A DNA stretch of 64,000 bases from Pseudoscleropodium purum (GCA_963969395.1 OZ017801.1:7938501-8002500); one strand, 5' to 3'; positions 14,056 through 30,136 are shown, counted from the stretch's first letter. The notes: generated by a model from the letters alone, not told the origin. Numbers and translations are program-made.

Positions 14056-14693
14056 TTAAAAGGCCACCTTCACATCGGCAGAATCTAATGACATCATCAA
14101 ACACAGCCGTCCTCCTTCAATGCTTTTGAAAGAAAACTAGAGAGGTTACCACTTAATCCCAGCTCCCATAGAATTCTTAGCGAGTGGGGTAAGCATGAGT
14201 TAGGGAAATCTCAGTACACTTACTTCTCAACGATCAGGAAACCAAGCTTGTGCTCGACAAGCTTCCCACAATAGCACGCAGATATTTGATCAGGATTGTA
14301 CGCAATCGACGCCGAAGCGCTAAACAAACTAGAGAGCGTGATGATTTGATCACGACCGACGCCCCAAGCGGCCAACACGAGCGGGCGCAACAGTTTGTAC
14401 ACAACCAACGCGTTGAAAAATTTGGATGAAATTACACTGACAGCGAAATATTGCCAAAGTTTACAATAAGGCTCCGCGGCAGAATATAGCCTGAAATGCT
14501 CAGATAAGCGATGACAAGTATTGAAGTTGCACAAAGGTCATAAACCTAAGATTTCAACAGAAGTATACAACAACTAGCGCTGGCAGCAACAGGAAACATG
14601 CAAACCAGGCATTCAGAAATTGAATCACTGTATGGATCCCCGAGTCGGGGAAGCTTGCTAAACATCAAACTAGCACTTCAAACCACACTACAC

Positions 14694-17101
<2,408 letters not shown>

Positions 17102-17960
17102 CGCTCGAGACTCGGACGCGCACGGAAACCGAAAGACGGCAGCGAAGAAACGAAAACGATTCACCCAAAGGAAAGCTGGAAAAAACGAAGCAAACGGCGC
17201 GAGATCTAACTCCGGCGGAAGAAAAACACACAGAAAATGCGAAAGAAAACTCGCAGGAAACGAAGACGCCGAGCACGCACAACGGGTGCGGAAACGATGA
17301 ACAGGGGAGCAAAGAGCGTGTCGAGGCCGCTCTCAGAAACCCGTCTAGCGGACAACAACACCAAACTTCCCTTCTATGCTCGCTGCCAGGGAGCGGCCGA
17401 GGGCTCGGTTAGGTTCCCCCCCCCCGTCCAGCGTTCCGCCACTCACGGACCCGACCCCGACCCGGCCTCAACGTCCCGCTCGTCGACGCGGACGCGGACG
17501 CGATCTGACGCGGGTTACCGCTTATGGCGAAGCTGGCATTGGTCTCCAGGGCTGGTGTGGGACCGCCTCATCTAGTCCTCTCTCTTTGTGGGCTGGACGT
17601 GGCCGGCAGTTTCTGGAATTGGTCGTGAGCCGCGGTGGGCCAGCTGTTCGACCTAATTCTTTGTCGCCACTGCCCGGGTGGAGATTCGCGGGTAAGAGCT
17701 GCCGTCGCAAATGATTCTACGAATATGGTGGTTCTGGAATCTTCCGTTTATGTAGATTTACCAATCGAGGTAGGTTTATTGGGGGTGCACTCATGCAATG
17801 TACGGGGAGGGGCTAGGACGATCTTTTGGACCGCCTTTACCTTAACTTCGTCCTTAACTGCGTCCCTAACTTCGTCGTTTACCGCTTGGTTTCCCCCACT
17901 TTTTTCAAACTGGCGGGGCTATGAGTTCAAACTGGTTCGGTTTTGGTAGCACACCGTTGT
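17102..17960 (-). promoter_or_regulatory. GC- and CpG-rich upstream region of the tubulin gene
   Basis: Upstream of the tubulin start codon the sequence is far richer in GC and CpG than the rest of the window, with a 12-13 base run of C near 17408 and GACGCGGACGCGGACGCG near 17488. From about 17830 to 17880 a short direct repeat of the type CTTAACTTCGTC appears three times. This presumably holds the 5' untranslated region and promoter. I found no convincing TATA box on the minus strand; transcription start is unknown. Confidence 0.5.
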
Positions 17961-18614
17961 GATTGAAATGGGGACTGTCGAGTTCCCCAGGGCCCAGGCC
18001 CTGGCTCTTGGGAACGTGTTTTCGTATGCATATGAATTGTAGTATTTGTAGTGTATTTGTATTAGAGTTTAAGCCGGTAGGAAAGGGAAATTTAGAGGGT
18101 ACTTTGTGGACGTCGGTACCCAGGCCTGACGGTAGTGTCAGGACTGTACGGATTTGTGTGGGATGGTTTGGTAGATTTCAGCTTATTGGAGTCTTGTTGG
18201 TTGGGTGGGTCATGTGACTCATATCTTGAGTGGCAAGGTGCTGGTGTCCGTCTCAAGTTGTTGGAATAATTCAAAGAAATGTTAAAGAATAGAGAAGTTT
18301 TCTGTATGCCCAATGATTTGGGATTGCGTCTTAGGGATGGGGGTGGACCATTCTACCCAACGACGTAGATTTGTAGTCTTTTTAGGTAGTTGGTGAGGTT
18401 TGCTATTCAATTGCTTGAAGCATCCCTATATATAGCTATCTTTTTCACTAGTTTATAAATAGAGCTTGAAATTTACATCATTGGAAGCACATCCACTAGT
18501 TCCTTGTATAGTTGTAAACAAAAATTTGATTGGACAATGGACAAAAGGACAACTCAAATATATTCCACCAAAAATTATCTAAAGATTGTGTGTATGTATG
18601 TATGTATATCTTGG

Positions 18615-18695
18615 CCTTGGCAAATCAAGGAAATTGATGCCAATAGTACAACAAATTGAAATACTATTGGCATGATTTTGTTCGATTTGCCAAGG
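18615..18695. repeat. short foldback hairpin
   Basis: Two 34-nt arms (18615-18648 and 18662-18695) with a 13-nt loop. The outer 12 bases (CCTTGGCAAATC) and the inner 12 bases (ATGCCAATAGTA) pair perfectly, with five mismatches in the 10 bases between. Could be a tiny foldback element or a small-RNA precursor; the central mismatches make a classical plant microRNA less likely. Confidence 0.6.
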
Positions 18696-20755
18696 CATCC
18701 ATATTTTTTTTCTATTATAGCTCACTTTGCAAGGGTTTATCTCTGGTCATTCAAAATTTAAATCCACAAATTATTGCATTTGATGAAAGTGCTATTGATT
18801 ATGCTTCCAACAATAATATTTTAAATTCTCATTATAAATCAATGTAAAGATAGCTACATAGATAGAGGGTCAATATGCTAGTTGCTATTTGGATGCTTTT
18901 ATGGATGCGTTCAGTTAAATTGTTACATTTCTCTTGCCAAAAGTACAAGTTTATTTTTAATAAGTCCAATCTTATTCTTCATATAAACTTACTAAGTGTA
19001 GCTCTACTAGTACGCCAAATGAACCTACCTATTGTTTATAAGGTGAAAAGTGAACAATAAAGTTTTCACTGCACCAAAATATTCTCTTTGATACAACCTA
19101 AATTGCAATATTGCTAAGGTTAAAGCTTTGACAAAACTACTTTGTCTTTTACGAATAGTCCACTAAATTAGCAATGATGGAGATTCTTCTTACTTTAGAG
19201 TACTAGGTGAGCCCTACGGTTGGTTAAATGGTAAAACAATAAATTGCGCTGGTAGGACAAACAAGAAGTTTTTGCAATAAAATAATGACTATGCATCTTG
19301 TGGATATGAATTTTTCCACTACTATTGGCAATCCTCTAAGTAGCTAGCAAATCAATTACAATTCATCGTATATAGAATGTAAGACATAATTTTATCATTG
19401 ATGTACTCAAGTATGAAATCTTCATTTAAAGTTAGTCTTGGAGATAGGTTGAAATGATTTGATAAAATAAAAAAAAATCTAGAGAGTTGAATTATTGAAT
19501 AATGAAGAAACAAAAAATTTCATCATCTATATTATTGCATTATTAGATGCTTTGTTAGATTGCATTGTAGATTCATTTTTTGATTCATTTCATAGTGTGT
19601 TAGATTGCCATATGCTTTGACAAGTTGAATTGAAGATGCAAAATTAGGTCTAGATTGTTCATGACACTCTATAAAGCATATTAATTTTAGCTTTGTGCCA
19701 GTAAATGATTTTTTCTAGAGAGTAGTGATACTAATCATATTGTGATTAGATGGAATAGTGCAACTAGAGAAAAATTATTGCCTTTGTCTTTGAGCTCTAG
19801 TAAAATTTTGGTCCAATTTTGTAGAATGTACCTACATTTTAGGCCCCTTCCCAAATGCAAGAAAATAGATTTTCAATCCAAATTCATGAAAACATCCACC
19901 TAAAACAAATCTAGACTACTCTTATATGAGTATCAAGGTTGCAAATTGTTTAGGAGTGAAAGAAATGGATAGGTATTTGGATATCCAAATATAATTATAT
20001 AGCATATGTGTATCCATACTCTCTCCTTGACATTTATATACCTTTTATATATCACCATTTTATAAAATGGCCATGAACTACCTTGCATTTTTTTCTTAAA
20101 TTCCAATATATAGTGGTACAGAAAAAAGCAATTACCACACTCGAAAAGATCAAGGTTCAAAATTTGAAAAATTTGGTGTTTTTTGAAAGTTAACTTTATG
20201 AATTAATTAGATTGATATTAGAAAGAAAACTAACAATTCTTCTTAATGTTGAGTTTAGTATATTACAGACGGCTCATTTAAAAAAAATTGTATATATATA
20301 AAATTCTTGGTTAATATCTTACAATGTTAATAGATAAAGTTATTTTGCCATTAAGCTTTAATAATTTTAGTTTAAACAATTTCTACAATGTTGTAAGAAA
20401 TTCAATTAATATCATTATTAATATGATATGATTAGGCTTAGTCTATATCTATTACGGATTAATTTTAATTAACCATATTAGAATATAGATAGTTGGATTT
20501 GACTAATAGATTGGTTGGAATATTGATATATATGTTTAAGACAAAATATCCTAAAGGTCAATTAACTTTAGTAAATGAGATCAATCATCTTTGAAGAATG
20601 AAATGAATGATGCTTTGACAAATGAAAAAATACCTCCATTACACATATCACCTCACTATTGGTGCTTCTATATAATTTAGAGCAGTAGAGCAAATTTTTA
20701 ATATACATGTGCATACATTTGAAGAGTAAACACACAGACATACATAAATATAAAT

Positions 20756-20820
20756 ATTAAAAAAAAATGAAAAATGAAAAAAAAAAAATGAAAAAAAAAT
20801 TTATATATATATATATATAT
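20756..20820. repeat. A-rich and (TA)n low-complexity tract
   Basis: Runs of A interrupted by ATG-like units, followed by TATATATATATATATATAT. A further (TA)n run lies at about 22078-22096. Confidence 0.85.
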
Positions 20821-21108
20821 CAAATTTTCACTCTATAGTTTTGGGTCAAAATTCTTCTTCTTTTGCAATTAACATTTTTAGCCATTGTTATTTTATTATA
20901 ATTAATAGTTTGACATTATTCAAATTGAGCATTCTTAACCAAATAAGCATAATAATGGCACCAACTTCCTTAAACTTCACAATAAGCTAAGACATTTCTC
21001 CATAGTGGCCTCAAGACATTGCATATTCCATAAGCCATACTACATTGTGAAGCAGACATCACATAAAAGCAATGTAATTTGTGAGGCATTTCCGAGACTA
21101 TTACTTAA

Positions 21109-22054
21109 CCCCTCAAGGTCGAAGACTATGTTTTCACCAAAAACACTCCAAAACTGCCATTTTTAATACAAGCACCAATTTTTAAATGAAAAACATTTTT
21201 GGACACATGTAACCATAGGATCTTGTAGTAAGCTTGTTTGAGAACATGTGGAAAAAATTTCAGAAATTTTCACTATGTAGATTGCAAGATATTAGCATGT
21301 GAAGTGACGAATTTCCTTTTTGGGGCCCTGCAAAAATCCGGGAAGCTGCACTTCAGAAGGTCACATTTGTATGAAAAAATGTTCAAAATGGTGGTTACTT
21401 TTTTGAATTCATTCTTCAAGTCAAGTTGTCTACATGCTTAAAAAATTTTAGATCATTTGGAATTATACAACATATAGGAAAAAAATAGTAAGTAGAAAAT
21501 AGTAGAGAATGATTCAAAATATTAAATTGCTAACAACTTATTTATGGAATTGGAAAATGTCAATCCCAATGGTTGTAATGTTGTAATAAATAATCTCCAC
21601 CGAATGTTTTTATTTTTTTCCAAAAATATTGAAAATTGAATTAAATAAAGGACTTCAAAGTTTGTTTTAGAGTAGAGATTCAATAACAACCCGCAAACTT
21701 TCACAAACTAAATTTTCTCATAACTTTTGACTCATTGATCAAATGGAATGATTCAAAGCTTTCCAAGTATACAAAAAATCTAAAGAACCAATTTCAAATT
21801 TTAATTTCTTAAAAAAATAATTTTTAAAGAAGTTTTTTTTGCTACGTAGGGTGCCTGTTGAGTAGTGAAAAGTACATATCATACAATAACTTTTTAACTA
21901 TGAAGTTAGAAGTTATGAAAATTGTTGGATCTTAAAGCTACTCCTTGGACACATGTAGTGTTAAAATTTCAGTGAAGAAAAATAAAAACTCCATTCGTAG
22001 TGAGCTGCCCAAATTTTCTATGTTGCCAAAATACGCAATTTGGGCGTTTAGAGA
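21109..22054. mobile_element. TTAA-flanked element, copy 3
   Basis: TTAA at 21105-21108 then CCCCTCAAGGTCGAAG; the far end reads TTGGGCGTTTAGAGA followed by TTAA at 22055-22058. 946 bp. The interior shares with copies 1 and 2 the word AAGATATTAGCATG and the nearby CATGTGG...AAATTTCA stretch, in the same relative order, so it belongs to the same broad family despite strong divergence. Confidence 0.65.
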
Positions 22055-22736
22055 TTAATACATACTCTCTAATTAGAATATATATATATATATATGTCAA
22101 CTATATAATGAATAATTTGCAAGTATCACGGCATGAAATAGAGATTTTGAAAGTGAAATATTTAAATGGCAAACAAATAGTATTTTTTTAACAATTGTAT
22201 TCTTGATTTAAAGATCTCTTACACATGAGGAATATTGATTATATTTTTATATTCAAAGTAACTTGAATTTTTTTAAATCCAAAATAACATAATTTCTAAA
22301 CTTAAATTGTCACATTTATAAACAATGGCAATCTTTTTTAACTTTGATATATTGTATAAAATGTTTTTATGTTGTACTTTATTAATAATAAGATGCTCTT
22401 ACAAAGTTGGTTGGATTTGTCTCAAGATCAATGTCCACCCACATATTTGGATCATTAGGATTGCTCACAATACTGCAAATATTTTTTCTTCATAGGTAAC
22501 AAAGAATAACAAATCTCAACCACATAAGAGGAAATAAAGTGTATTGAAGATAATAATAATGACACTTGTTTGCAATATCTATATTTCATTTTTAAAAATT
22601 GCCATTTCAGGTGCCATTCTTCATATTTTTTTGTAGGCTATAATTCCAAAATCCCTTCTTGAAAATTCATATCTCTTTGAAATCTTTGACTCATTTCATT
22701 TGATTCAAATTAAGCATAGAATTGACCATCCATTAA

Positions 22737-23633
22737 TTCCTCAAGTCCCAATGTCTCCTCAAAGAACAAATGGAAATGTGGGTAGGTTCTTGTGATCTCA
22801 ATTTTTGGTGTAATTTTTATAAACTTTTATCAAGATAGAAAAATAGATTAGTATTCTAGGAATAGAGCTTTTATTTCAATATGTGCCCAAGAGCAAATGT
22901 TATGCCATCAAATTTGAAAATGGTCGAGTCTAGGCATTACAAAAAATTGTAAAACTTGTTATTTTTCCATTATAGAATATGATTTTTTTCTACTTGGAAC
23001 TCGACTTGGAAATTTGTAATTCATTCCATTTAGATAAGTGAAGAGAAAGTTGTAGATCATTTTGCTTTGTGGGCATTTAGAGCATCTTTATGAAAAAAAG
23101 AACATAGTTACTTTGTTTCTGAATTCCACTTTCACAATTTAAAAAGAAAATCCATGGAGGTGAGTTTTCTTGCTAAAACAATCTCACCATTAGGATTTAC
23201 ATATTTTAATCCCATCTAAGAACTATTAATGATTTGGTATTTCTTTCCATCTCTCACCTACTTCTATCCTACATTTTTTTAAAAGATGAAAATCCATAAA
23301 AAAATTTATGACTCTGAAATCAATTTTTTGAATAAAACAAAATTTTAAATCAAATTTGATAGTGCAAAAAATTGAAGTTAAGAGAATTCAAACTCTATCT
23401 TATAATCTAGTGTGGCAAATGTCCTTCCAAAGAATTCTTCTTCAAAGCAAATATCTTCAAATCTATTTGGTCAAAACTTCATGAAAAATTTACCACATGC
23501 TCTTATATAAGTTTAGTGTGAGATCCAATGGTTCAATACCCAAATTTTTATTTTTCTATTTTTATGCCTCAACACTATAGAAATGGCAATATTGAGTGTA
23601 TTTTTGACAAAAAAGGCCTTTGAACTTTAGGAG
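22737..23633. mobile_element. TTAA-flanked element, copy 4, eroded relative of copies 1 and 2
   Basis: TTAA at 22733-22736 then TTCCTCAAGTCCCAATGTC; it runs parallel to 11214-12127 over its whole length, for example CTCAATTTTTGGTG, GTGCCCAAGAGCAAATGTTA and GAGATCCAATGGTT. The far end CTTTAGGAG is followed by GTGA rather than TTAA, so the right target copy has decayed. Confidence 0.65.
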
Positions 23634-26600
23634 GTGAGGACCAAACCTTCAAATTTTAAACAACGAATGAATGCAAACATGTACTCACTCCTTTCCAAAA
23701 TAATCTTTTAGTTTGACAAAATATTAGGGATTTTTTGCTAAAAACGACATTATTTCAACTTCTTTCAAGATATATGTAAAGTTTGGTGCACTCTTGTTGT
23801 CCAAAAATATTGTGTTTTGGAGCCCTTTCAATGTGTTGTACTTCTTATGTCCCCAAATGATATTCTAGTTTAACAAAATGTTTAGGATCAAGGCTAAAAA
23901 TAACATTATTTCAACCCATTTTGAGTTGTAAATAGAGTTTTGTGCACTCCTAGCATCTTGAAACTTTGAGTTTTGGAGCCCTTTTCAAAGTGTAATTTCC
24001 GAAAACTAAAAAATAGAAATTTCTAGGTATTTTCAAGGAGCACCACTGGGCACTTAATTTTGTAGGTAGTTAGTATAGAACGAGGATCATGTGTAAACCT
24101 CTATTCTACCTCTTCCAAAAGTCCAAAGCTTCATCTTTTTCCATCAAGCAACATTCAAAGAGATGCAAAAAAAAGAACAAACAATGTTGATTGATTCTTT
24201 TACTCATTTTATTTGTCCATTGATTAATAATTGTGCAAAAGGAGGGGAAATCATAGCCCGGAGTTGCTTTCCTAATCCCAAATATTAATCAAAAGCCAAA
24301 TTTGATTGATTTTGCAACATTACATCATGCAATTGGAAGATCATTTGGGGACAAAAAATTAAGGGGAACTAAAAGATTATTTTGGAATGGGGGAGTATCA
24401 AGCAACCAAAGTTTTACTTTTTTTACTATCTAAATGTATGTAGATTCTTCTAATAATTCTCTTACATTTGTATGGTTTAGATTTTGAAAAATTTTCACTA
24501 CAAATGTTCTATAGTTCATGTGGTATAAATAACTTTGACCTCAAGAAGTCACTTTTCAAAAAATGTCATGTCAAAAATAACTTGGATAAATAATTAAAAA
24601 AATATTATTAAAATGACCACAATTAGAAACTAGAATTTTGAGCATAAAAGAAATCAATCTTCCTAAATTTAATATTCAAGCTTGAATTAGTTGTAAGAGG
24701 AATTTTTAATTTTTTGGTTTCAAATTTTATTGAAAATGGTTGATTAGTGTATTAGTTGATATAACTATGTGGAATTGATATAACTATAAAGATATGACCT
24801 ACGGATCATATTTTATAACTTTTGTTTAATAAACATTCATAATTTATTTTCCTAAATTGTATTTTATGATACACCTTCACAATTTTTGACTACCCCAATC
24901 CTTAAAGATTATAATACTCTTGTACTATATAACATAATATATGTTGGACTAGTAGGTACTTTGTCAATTCATTATCAAGTTAGTATTCAAAATCATATCC
25001 TAATAAATTTGAATATTAAACATATATTCATTATAAAATTTTCAGTAGCAAAATGATTAATTTAGGTTATGAATTTGAAAAATCTATTAGATAGATCTAT
25101 GATTTTTTTATAAATTTTGCATATAATATTTAAATGCTATTTTATCACCACCTAAGTTTAATTGCAATTTGCCTATATAAAATTGAGCATCAACACCTTG
25201 AGATACAATTCCAATTATCAAGGAAATTTTATTAAATAATTGGTGATCCAATTTTAATTGTTGAATTTGTAATTGCTTTTCTCTATACCAATAGTAAAGT
25301 TGTATAAAACTAAATTAAGTCCTCTTTATACAATGTCTTTTTTGTTTTAAACGACTCTAGTATTATTTATTGTCAAATATATACTTTGTGCCCCAAAGTA
25401 GTCAAGATCCTCACTATTATCTTCATCAATTGCTACTAAGTTTATAAATTTAGGGGGCCAATGCTCTCATGGTCAAAACAAAATTTATATCCAAATAATA
25501 GCATATAGTTTATATATAAGAGAAGATTAAATAGGTGAATATCTAATTATACCTATTAGAGTAGTTGCAAAAAATACTTATCAATATTCAAAAAAATAAT
25601 CATATTGTAGTACTATAAATTTTATTAGTTTTCCAAAGCTTTTTTCAAGAGATTTAAATTGTCAAATTTTTATAAATGTTGCTTTAGTTCCCTTATAATG
25701 CCATCTATCTAGCTTTTAGGGATGTATTCTACAATTAATAAGTTTGAAAGACTTCATTTGTAACCAAGATTGACATCTATATATTTTAATTAATTATTGA
25801 AAGTACTATATTGCTAAAGAAATAACATTCATCAAAAATGAAATCCCCTATGGAAGTTCAAAAAATCCTTGTTTAATTCCTAAAGTTCTTTGGATGTTTT
25901 TGAATTAAATCCTAAAGGAGGTGGTTGTATAAATGCAACTTGACATTCAACATACTAATGATACTACGAAAACACTTTGATAGCAAAAAATTCAGTTTAG
26001 GATTGAGATTTTTAACAAATATTTTGATAAGATTGTTGATCTCTATATTTAGTTTGAGAATTTTGTGAAATATATATCATTCTGAAAGAATTCAAAATAC
26101 AGTAAAATGGAATGAAAATGTATAGACTACTAGACTCATTAGGTAGCCAAATGTATATGTATGTTTCAATTTTTTGGTGTAGGTAAGAAGTAAATGCTTT
26201 TGTGATTTTGAAAATTCATTAGGTGATTACACTAAAAGAAACCCACATTTTTTATGACAAGCAAAAAATATGGTAAGTATGTTTATTTGGACATTAACCA
26301 TGTTAACAAGGATGTCTAAAAACAACGTCAAGTTGGACATGCCAAAAAATATGGAAATTTCTAAAAAACATGGTTTGATTTCAAGGAAATTATAGGAGAC
26401 GTTACAAAAATATGGTCTTTGAAGGCTATGAAAAGTTTGCCAACTTTTTCATCAAGGCCTTTGCTAATGTTATTAGTGCACTGGGCTTGGGTCTTGTCAA
26501 TTTGGACATCTATTGTAATATGTATATGTTTTTCTGGCATTAGAAGATATCCAACTTGTCTATAGGGTTGAGAGTTCCCTAGGTTCCTAAATTGTAGGAA

Positions 26601-28600
26601 CTCTGCCAGTACAACTAGCCGATATGGCATAACGATTGCCACATCACATTAAATTTTTTTTTAAATCAATTTTTTTCAATTTTTTTCAATTTTTCAAATT
26701 TTTTTCAAATTTAAAAAAAAATTTGACATCAATTGTTTCCTAACTATTAGGTGAACAATGTTGAGAATGGGCCTAAAATGGCCCTCCTGGCCCTGTCAAA
26801 ATCTTCTAATGAATGTCAATAGTGATATAAGAATAATTTATTTGAACATCATGTAGCATTTGCCATGTGTTACGATATGTCTATGGAGACATGAAAATAT
26901 CGCAAATGACATCTTCTTGAACATGCTTGATGAATATGTCTTAATTTTGAAACATCAATTTAGACATCAAGATGTTTTTTAAGATGTCAATTTAGATGTC
27001 CAAACATTTTTTGACATCAACTTCAACATATACATACCATACAAAATACACCACATATTGTACAACATATGCAATATGTTACATATTATATTCCATACAT
27101 AGTATATCATACTTGGCTTGAAAAGCCAATTATTGTAAATATATTGATATGAGAAAACAGGGCTATATTTATATCAAGGATGCTAGTATGTGAGCTTGTG
27201 CGCTTGTGAGCATTCATTTTTTTGTTTCATTTAGAGTTTGTAAATCCATCAAGAACCTATGACCATGGAATTAGATGTAAGGATCTTCAATTTGAATGAA
27301 CGACAAATGAATATGCCACTATGGGATTTTGTACCAAAAAATTGAACAAATATATTTCCACAAATTGAAATATAATGAAAGTAGATAGTATTTGTAAGCA
27401 AGTACACAATGAAAATAGATATAATTGTTTAGAATGTCTTACTACAAAGCATTTAAATATAAAATTGCAATAAATCATAACAATATCATAGGGGTGATAT
27501 ATATGAAGTCTAAAATAGAAGGAGCAACAAACATGAGTTGTAGAGGTTGAATATAATATGGTAATAAGCAAATGCTTTAAACATTATAAGCACTACATCA
27601 TAAATAATGCTTTTGAATGATTAAGTGATAAATATAGTCTTCATCATGGGTTTTCAAGTAAATTTAAAGGATGAAAATGGTTCACTTATTTTAATTTATT
27701 TTCATAAACCAATTTGAAGATAGAAATAAAATAAGAACATTGAATATTTAAAATAAATATGATAGTCATGTGTTATACTCTAAATAAATGTATCAACCCC
27801 AAATGACCTAAACAATTATTTTTCTAATCAATATCCTTCTTTTTTGAATTATTATTATTTTTAAATAATAATTTATAAAAGATAATATACAAAATTAATT
27901 TAATGGTAGTAGTTTCATTGAATTCCAAGTTAAACTCCACTTTGTGGAATTTTATAAAGTTTAGTGATGGAGTGTGATTCCAAGGCTCATGATTTACAAA
28001 AGAATGTAATATCCCATAATAATTTGCCCTTGTTTTTTACACAATAAAAAATAGTGGGCAAAGGATTCATACCATCTAGAAGATAGTTAATACACACCCA
28101 AATCAACCACTATAGCATCAAAAGACTTTATTGTCTCAATAACCAACTACTACATAAATTATTTAAATTAGAATAATGTAATGATTGAATAAAAGGTTCA
28201 AAAAACATAATACTATTTAAACAATAAAAAAACAAATTTTCACTTGAGCTCACCATGTAGCTTTATAAAGCCATTTAGAAAAGTTAATATCATTGAATTT
28301 TGTTTTAAAAAATATGAAAGCTTCACAAAGAGTAGGAGACTTGTTCTATATTTCTAGCCATTTGATCTTCATAGAAGTGTTCACTAATGAAGTTGTCAAC
28401 ATCCAAAGTTTTTCTTAAGTCATCTCTGAACTTTCATCATGAGTTTTATAGTGACACTTTGCTTGCTCAAATAAAGTCGTGATCATGTACTTAGGGTATG
28501 TAAGGCGAGCTACTTCTTCAATTCTAAATGAGAAGCTACCTTCACCATATCAATAACTTTGGAGATCTTTTCATCAAATGCACTTAAAGTCTAATTTGAT
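23634..28600. other. no recognised gene; AT-rich, probably old repeats
   Basis: About 5 kb with no credible coding frame. At 23700-23860 and 23861-24000 two stretches read alike (TTTGACAAAATATTAGGGA..., TTTAACAAAATGTTTAGGA...), suggesting an old tandem duplication of about 165 bp. A single CACTA-type end, CACTAAAAGAAACCCAC, sits at 26230 without a proven partner. Polypyrimidine tracts of the form TTTTTTTCAA repeat near 26650-26720. Confidence 0.45.
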
Positions 28601-28772
28601 GGATTGTGATACTTTTTATAAAAAATTCTTTGAGCTATAGTAGAAGCATCATTAGAAAAGAAATGAAGCCAAAGAAGGGTTGTCTTAGCTTTGTTCTCAA
28701 GCATGGCCATGTTCATGATGACCATGTTTTCAAACGAAGAATCATGATGGCAAGTCATGCAACTGTCAAATT

Positions 28773-30136
28773 TTGCAACAAATTGACATCTGTTATTTAG
28801 ACTTTGGCGCCATTTTATGTTGGTGTGGCTTCTGCCCTCATGCGCTTAGACAAAACCCTCATGTTTTTCGAAGATATTGTCACAATTTGCCCTCATGTTT
28901 TTCAAACATTGCAAAGATGTTGTCACAGTTTAAAGATGTTTACAAGATACAAGCGAGAGTAGTAGGAAAACACAAACCCCTCATAATTCGAGGTTGTCTT
29001 CTTGATGAACAACATTCAAAACTTAGTTTTCCTAAGAAACAAAAGGCAGGTGCAACAAATCTAGATCTTTGGCTAGATGGATCCATTTATCCTGTAGACG
29101 CAATTACTCAAAGGTGTTTGGAATTTCAATCATTGCTAGATTTCTTGGAATTCATTGGTGATGGGGAGAGGGGTTTATTGGGTTACATGAAAAATTTGGA
29201 GCATGCTTTAGGAAGCACATCAAAGTTAGTGCGGCAAAAGAAAATTGATATATCAATATTGAGAGACTGCACAGATGATCTAATGAAATCATTTGGCAGA
29301 GAATAGAGTAATTTTGAAAGTTGTAGAATCAAAGAAGTTTCACTTTTGCAATCAGAAATTTTTCATTTGAAAACTAAGGTGGGTCAATTAGAAGAATCAA
29401 TTTGTGTCTTGACGTCAAATCAGAACCTCACTAGTTAAGAGCTACGTCATGAAAGAGAAGCTAGGCAAATTTTGCATATACAATTGGAGAAGTTCACTAT
29501 TCAAAATGAACAAGAAATGCAAACTCTACAAAAGGGACATGAGGGGGAGTTCCTTTTCCTCAATGACAACTTTAGCAGAAGCCATGCATGGTTGACAAAT
29601 TAGTACGTCCGCCCCAAAATAGCGTCCGTAACCCAGTCGTCCGTCCTCACAGACGCAGCGTCCCTCCTGCGTCGGAAGGCGGACGGACGGGGCGAATAGG
29701 GCGGGGCGGGATGGGCGGGCCGGACAAGGTGGACGCTGCGTCCACCAGGACCGCGAATGTCAGCGGACGCTACGGACACAACATCCACGTCCGGACGTTT
29801 CGGACGTCTGACCGTCCTGTCAACCCTGAAGCCATGTGTATCTTAGAAAAATTAGAACAAAAAATTCAGAGAATGAAGAAGACATTGTTTGGATATAGAA
29901 ATCAGATTAGACCACGTAAGAATATTCAATTGTTCTCAAAGACTGGAGGTCAAGGAAAGGTAGTATGGAGGCTTGTAAGATCTATCCTCACTCCAACAAC
30001 TATGAGGATCCAAAAAGAAAATAGTGCATCATATTCTCACAAACACCTTTGTAGAGGTTTAAAAGACCAAGTTGAATCGAGAAAGCTGTTTGAAGGCCAT
30101 ATTCGTTATATTGAGACTTTTTGCAAATTTTGAGAC
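28773..30136 (+). pseudogene. decayed coding frame with coiled-coil content, split by a GC-rich element
   Basis: The frame open at 28773-29306 (177 codons) continues in the same frame past a stop to about 29586 with heptad-rich sequence (KTKVGQLEESICVLTS, QIQLEKFTIQNEQEM-like), then the GC-rich element 29587-29828 intervenes, and coiled-coil-like reading resumes after it (residues CILEKLEQKIQRMKKTLFGY) to a stop at 30131-30133. Removing the element and one target copy would rejoin the host sequence, but the frames before and after differ, so a frameshift is also present. No family recognised. Not expressed in any form I can argue for. Confidence 0.4.
29587..29828 (+). mobile_element. GC-rich hAT-type miniature element, copy 1
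   Basis: 242 bp bounded by CATGGTTGAC and GTCAACCCTG (10-bp inverted ends, one mismatch) and flanked by a perfect 8-bp duplication AAGCCATG (29579-29586 and 29829-29836). An 8-bp duplication with ends starting CAG/CAT is the hAT pattern. The interior is very GC- and CpG-rich with many CGGACG/CGTCCG words. Shared with the other two copies: a left block CGTCCGCCCCAAAATAGCG and a right block GCGAATGTCAGCGGACGCT. No transposase, so non-autonomous. Open frames across it are artefacts of its composition. Confidence 0.9.

Larger units (their letters stand above)
17961..21104. other. no recognised gene; AT-rich repeat-like DNA
   Basis: Transition from the GC-rich promoter side to AT-rich DNA. Contains the foldback at 18615-18695 (listed separately) and low-complexity A/T runs at about 20756-20820. 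Short open frames here (for example 18656-18847) have no recognisable content. Confidence 0.5.
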
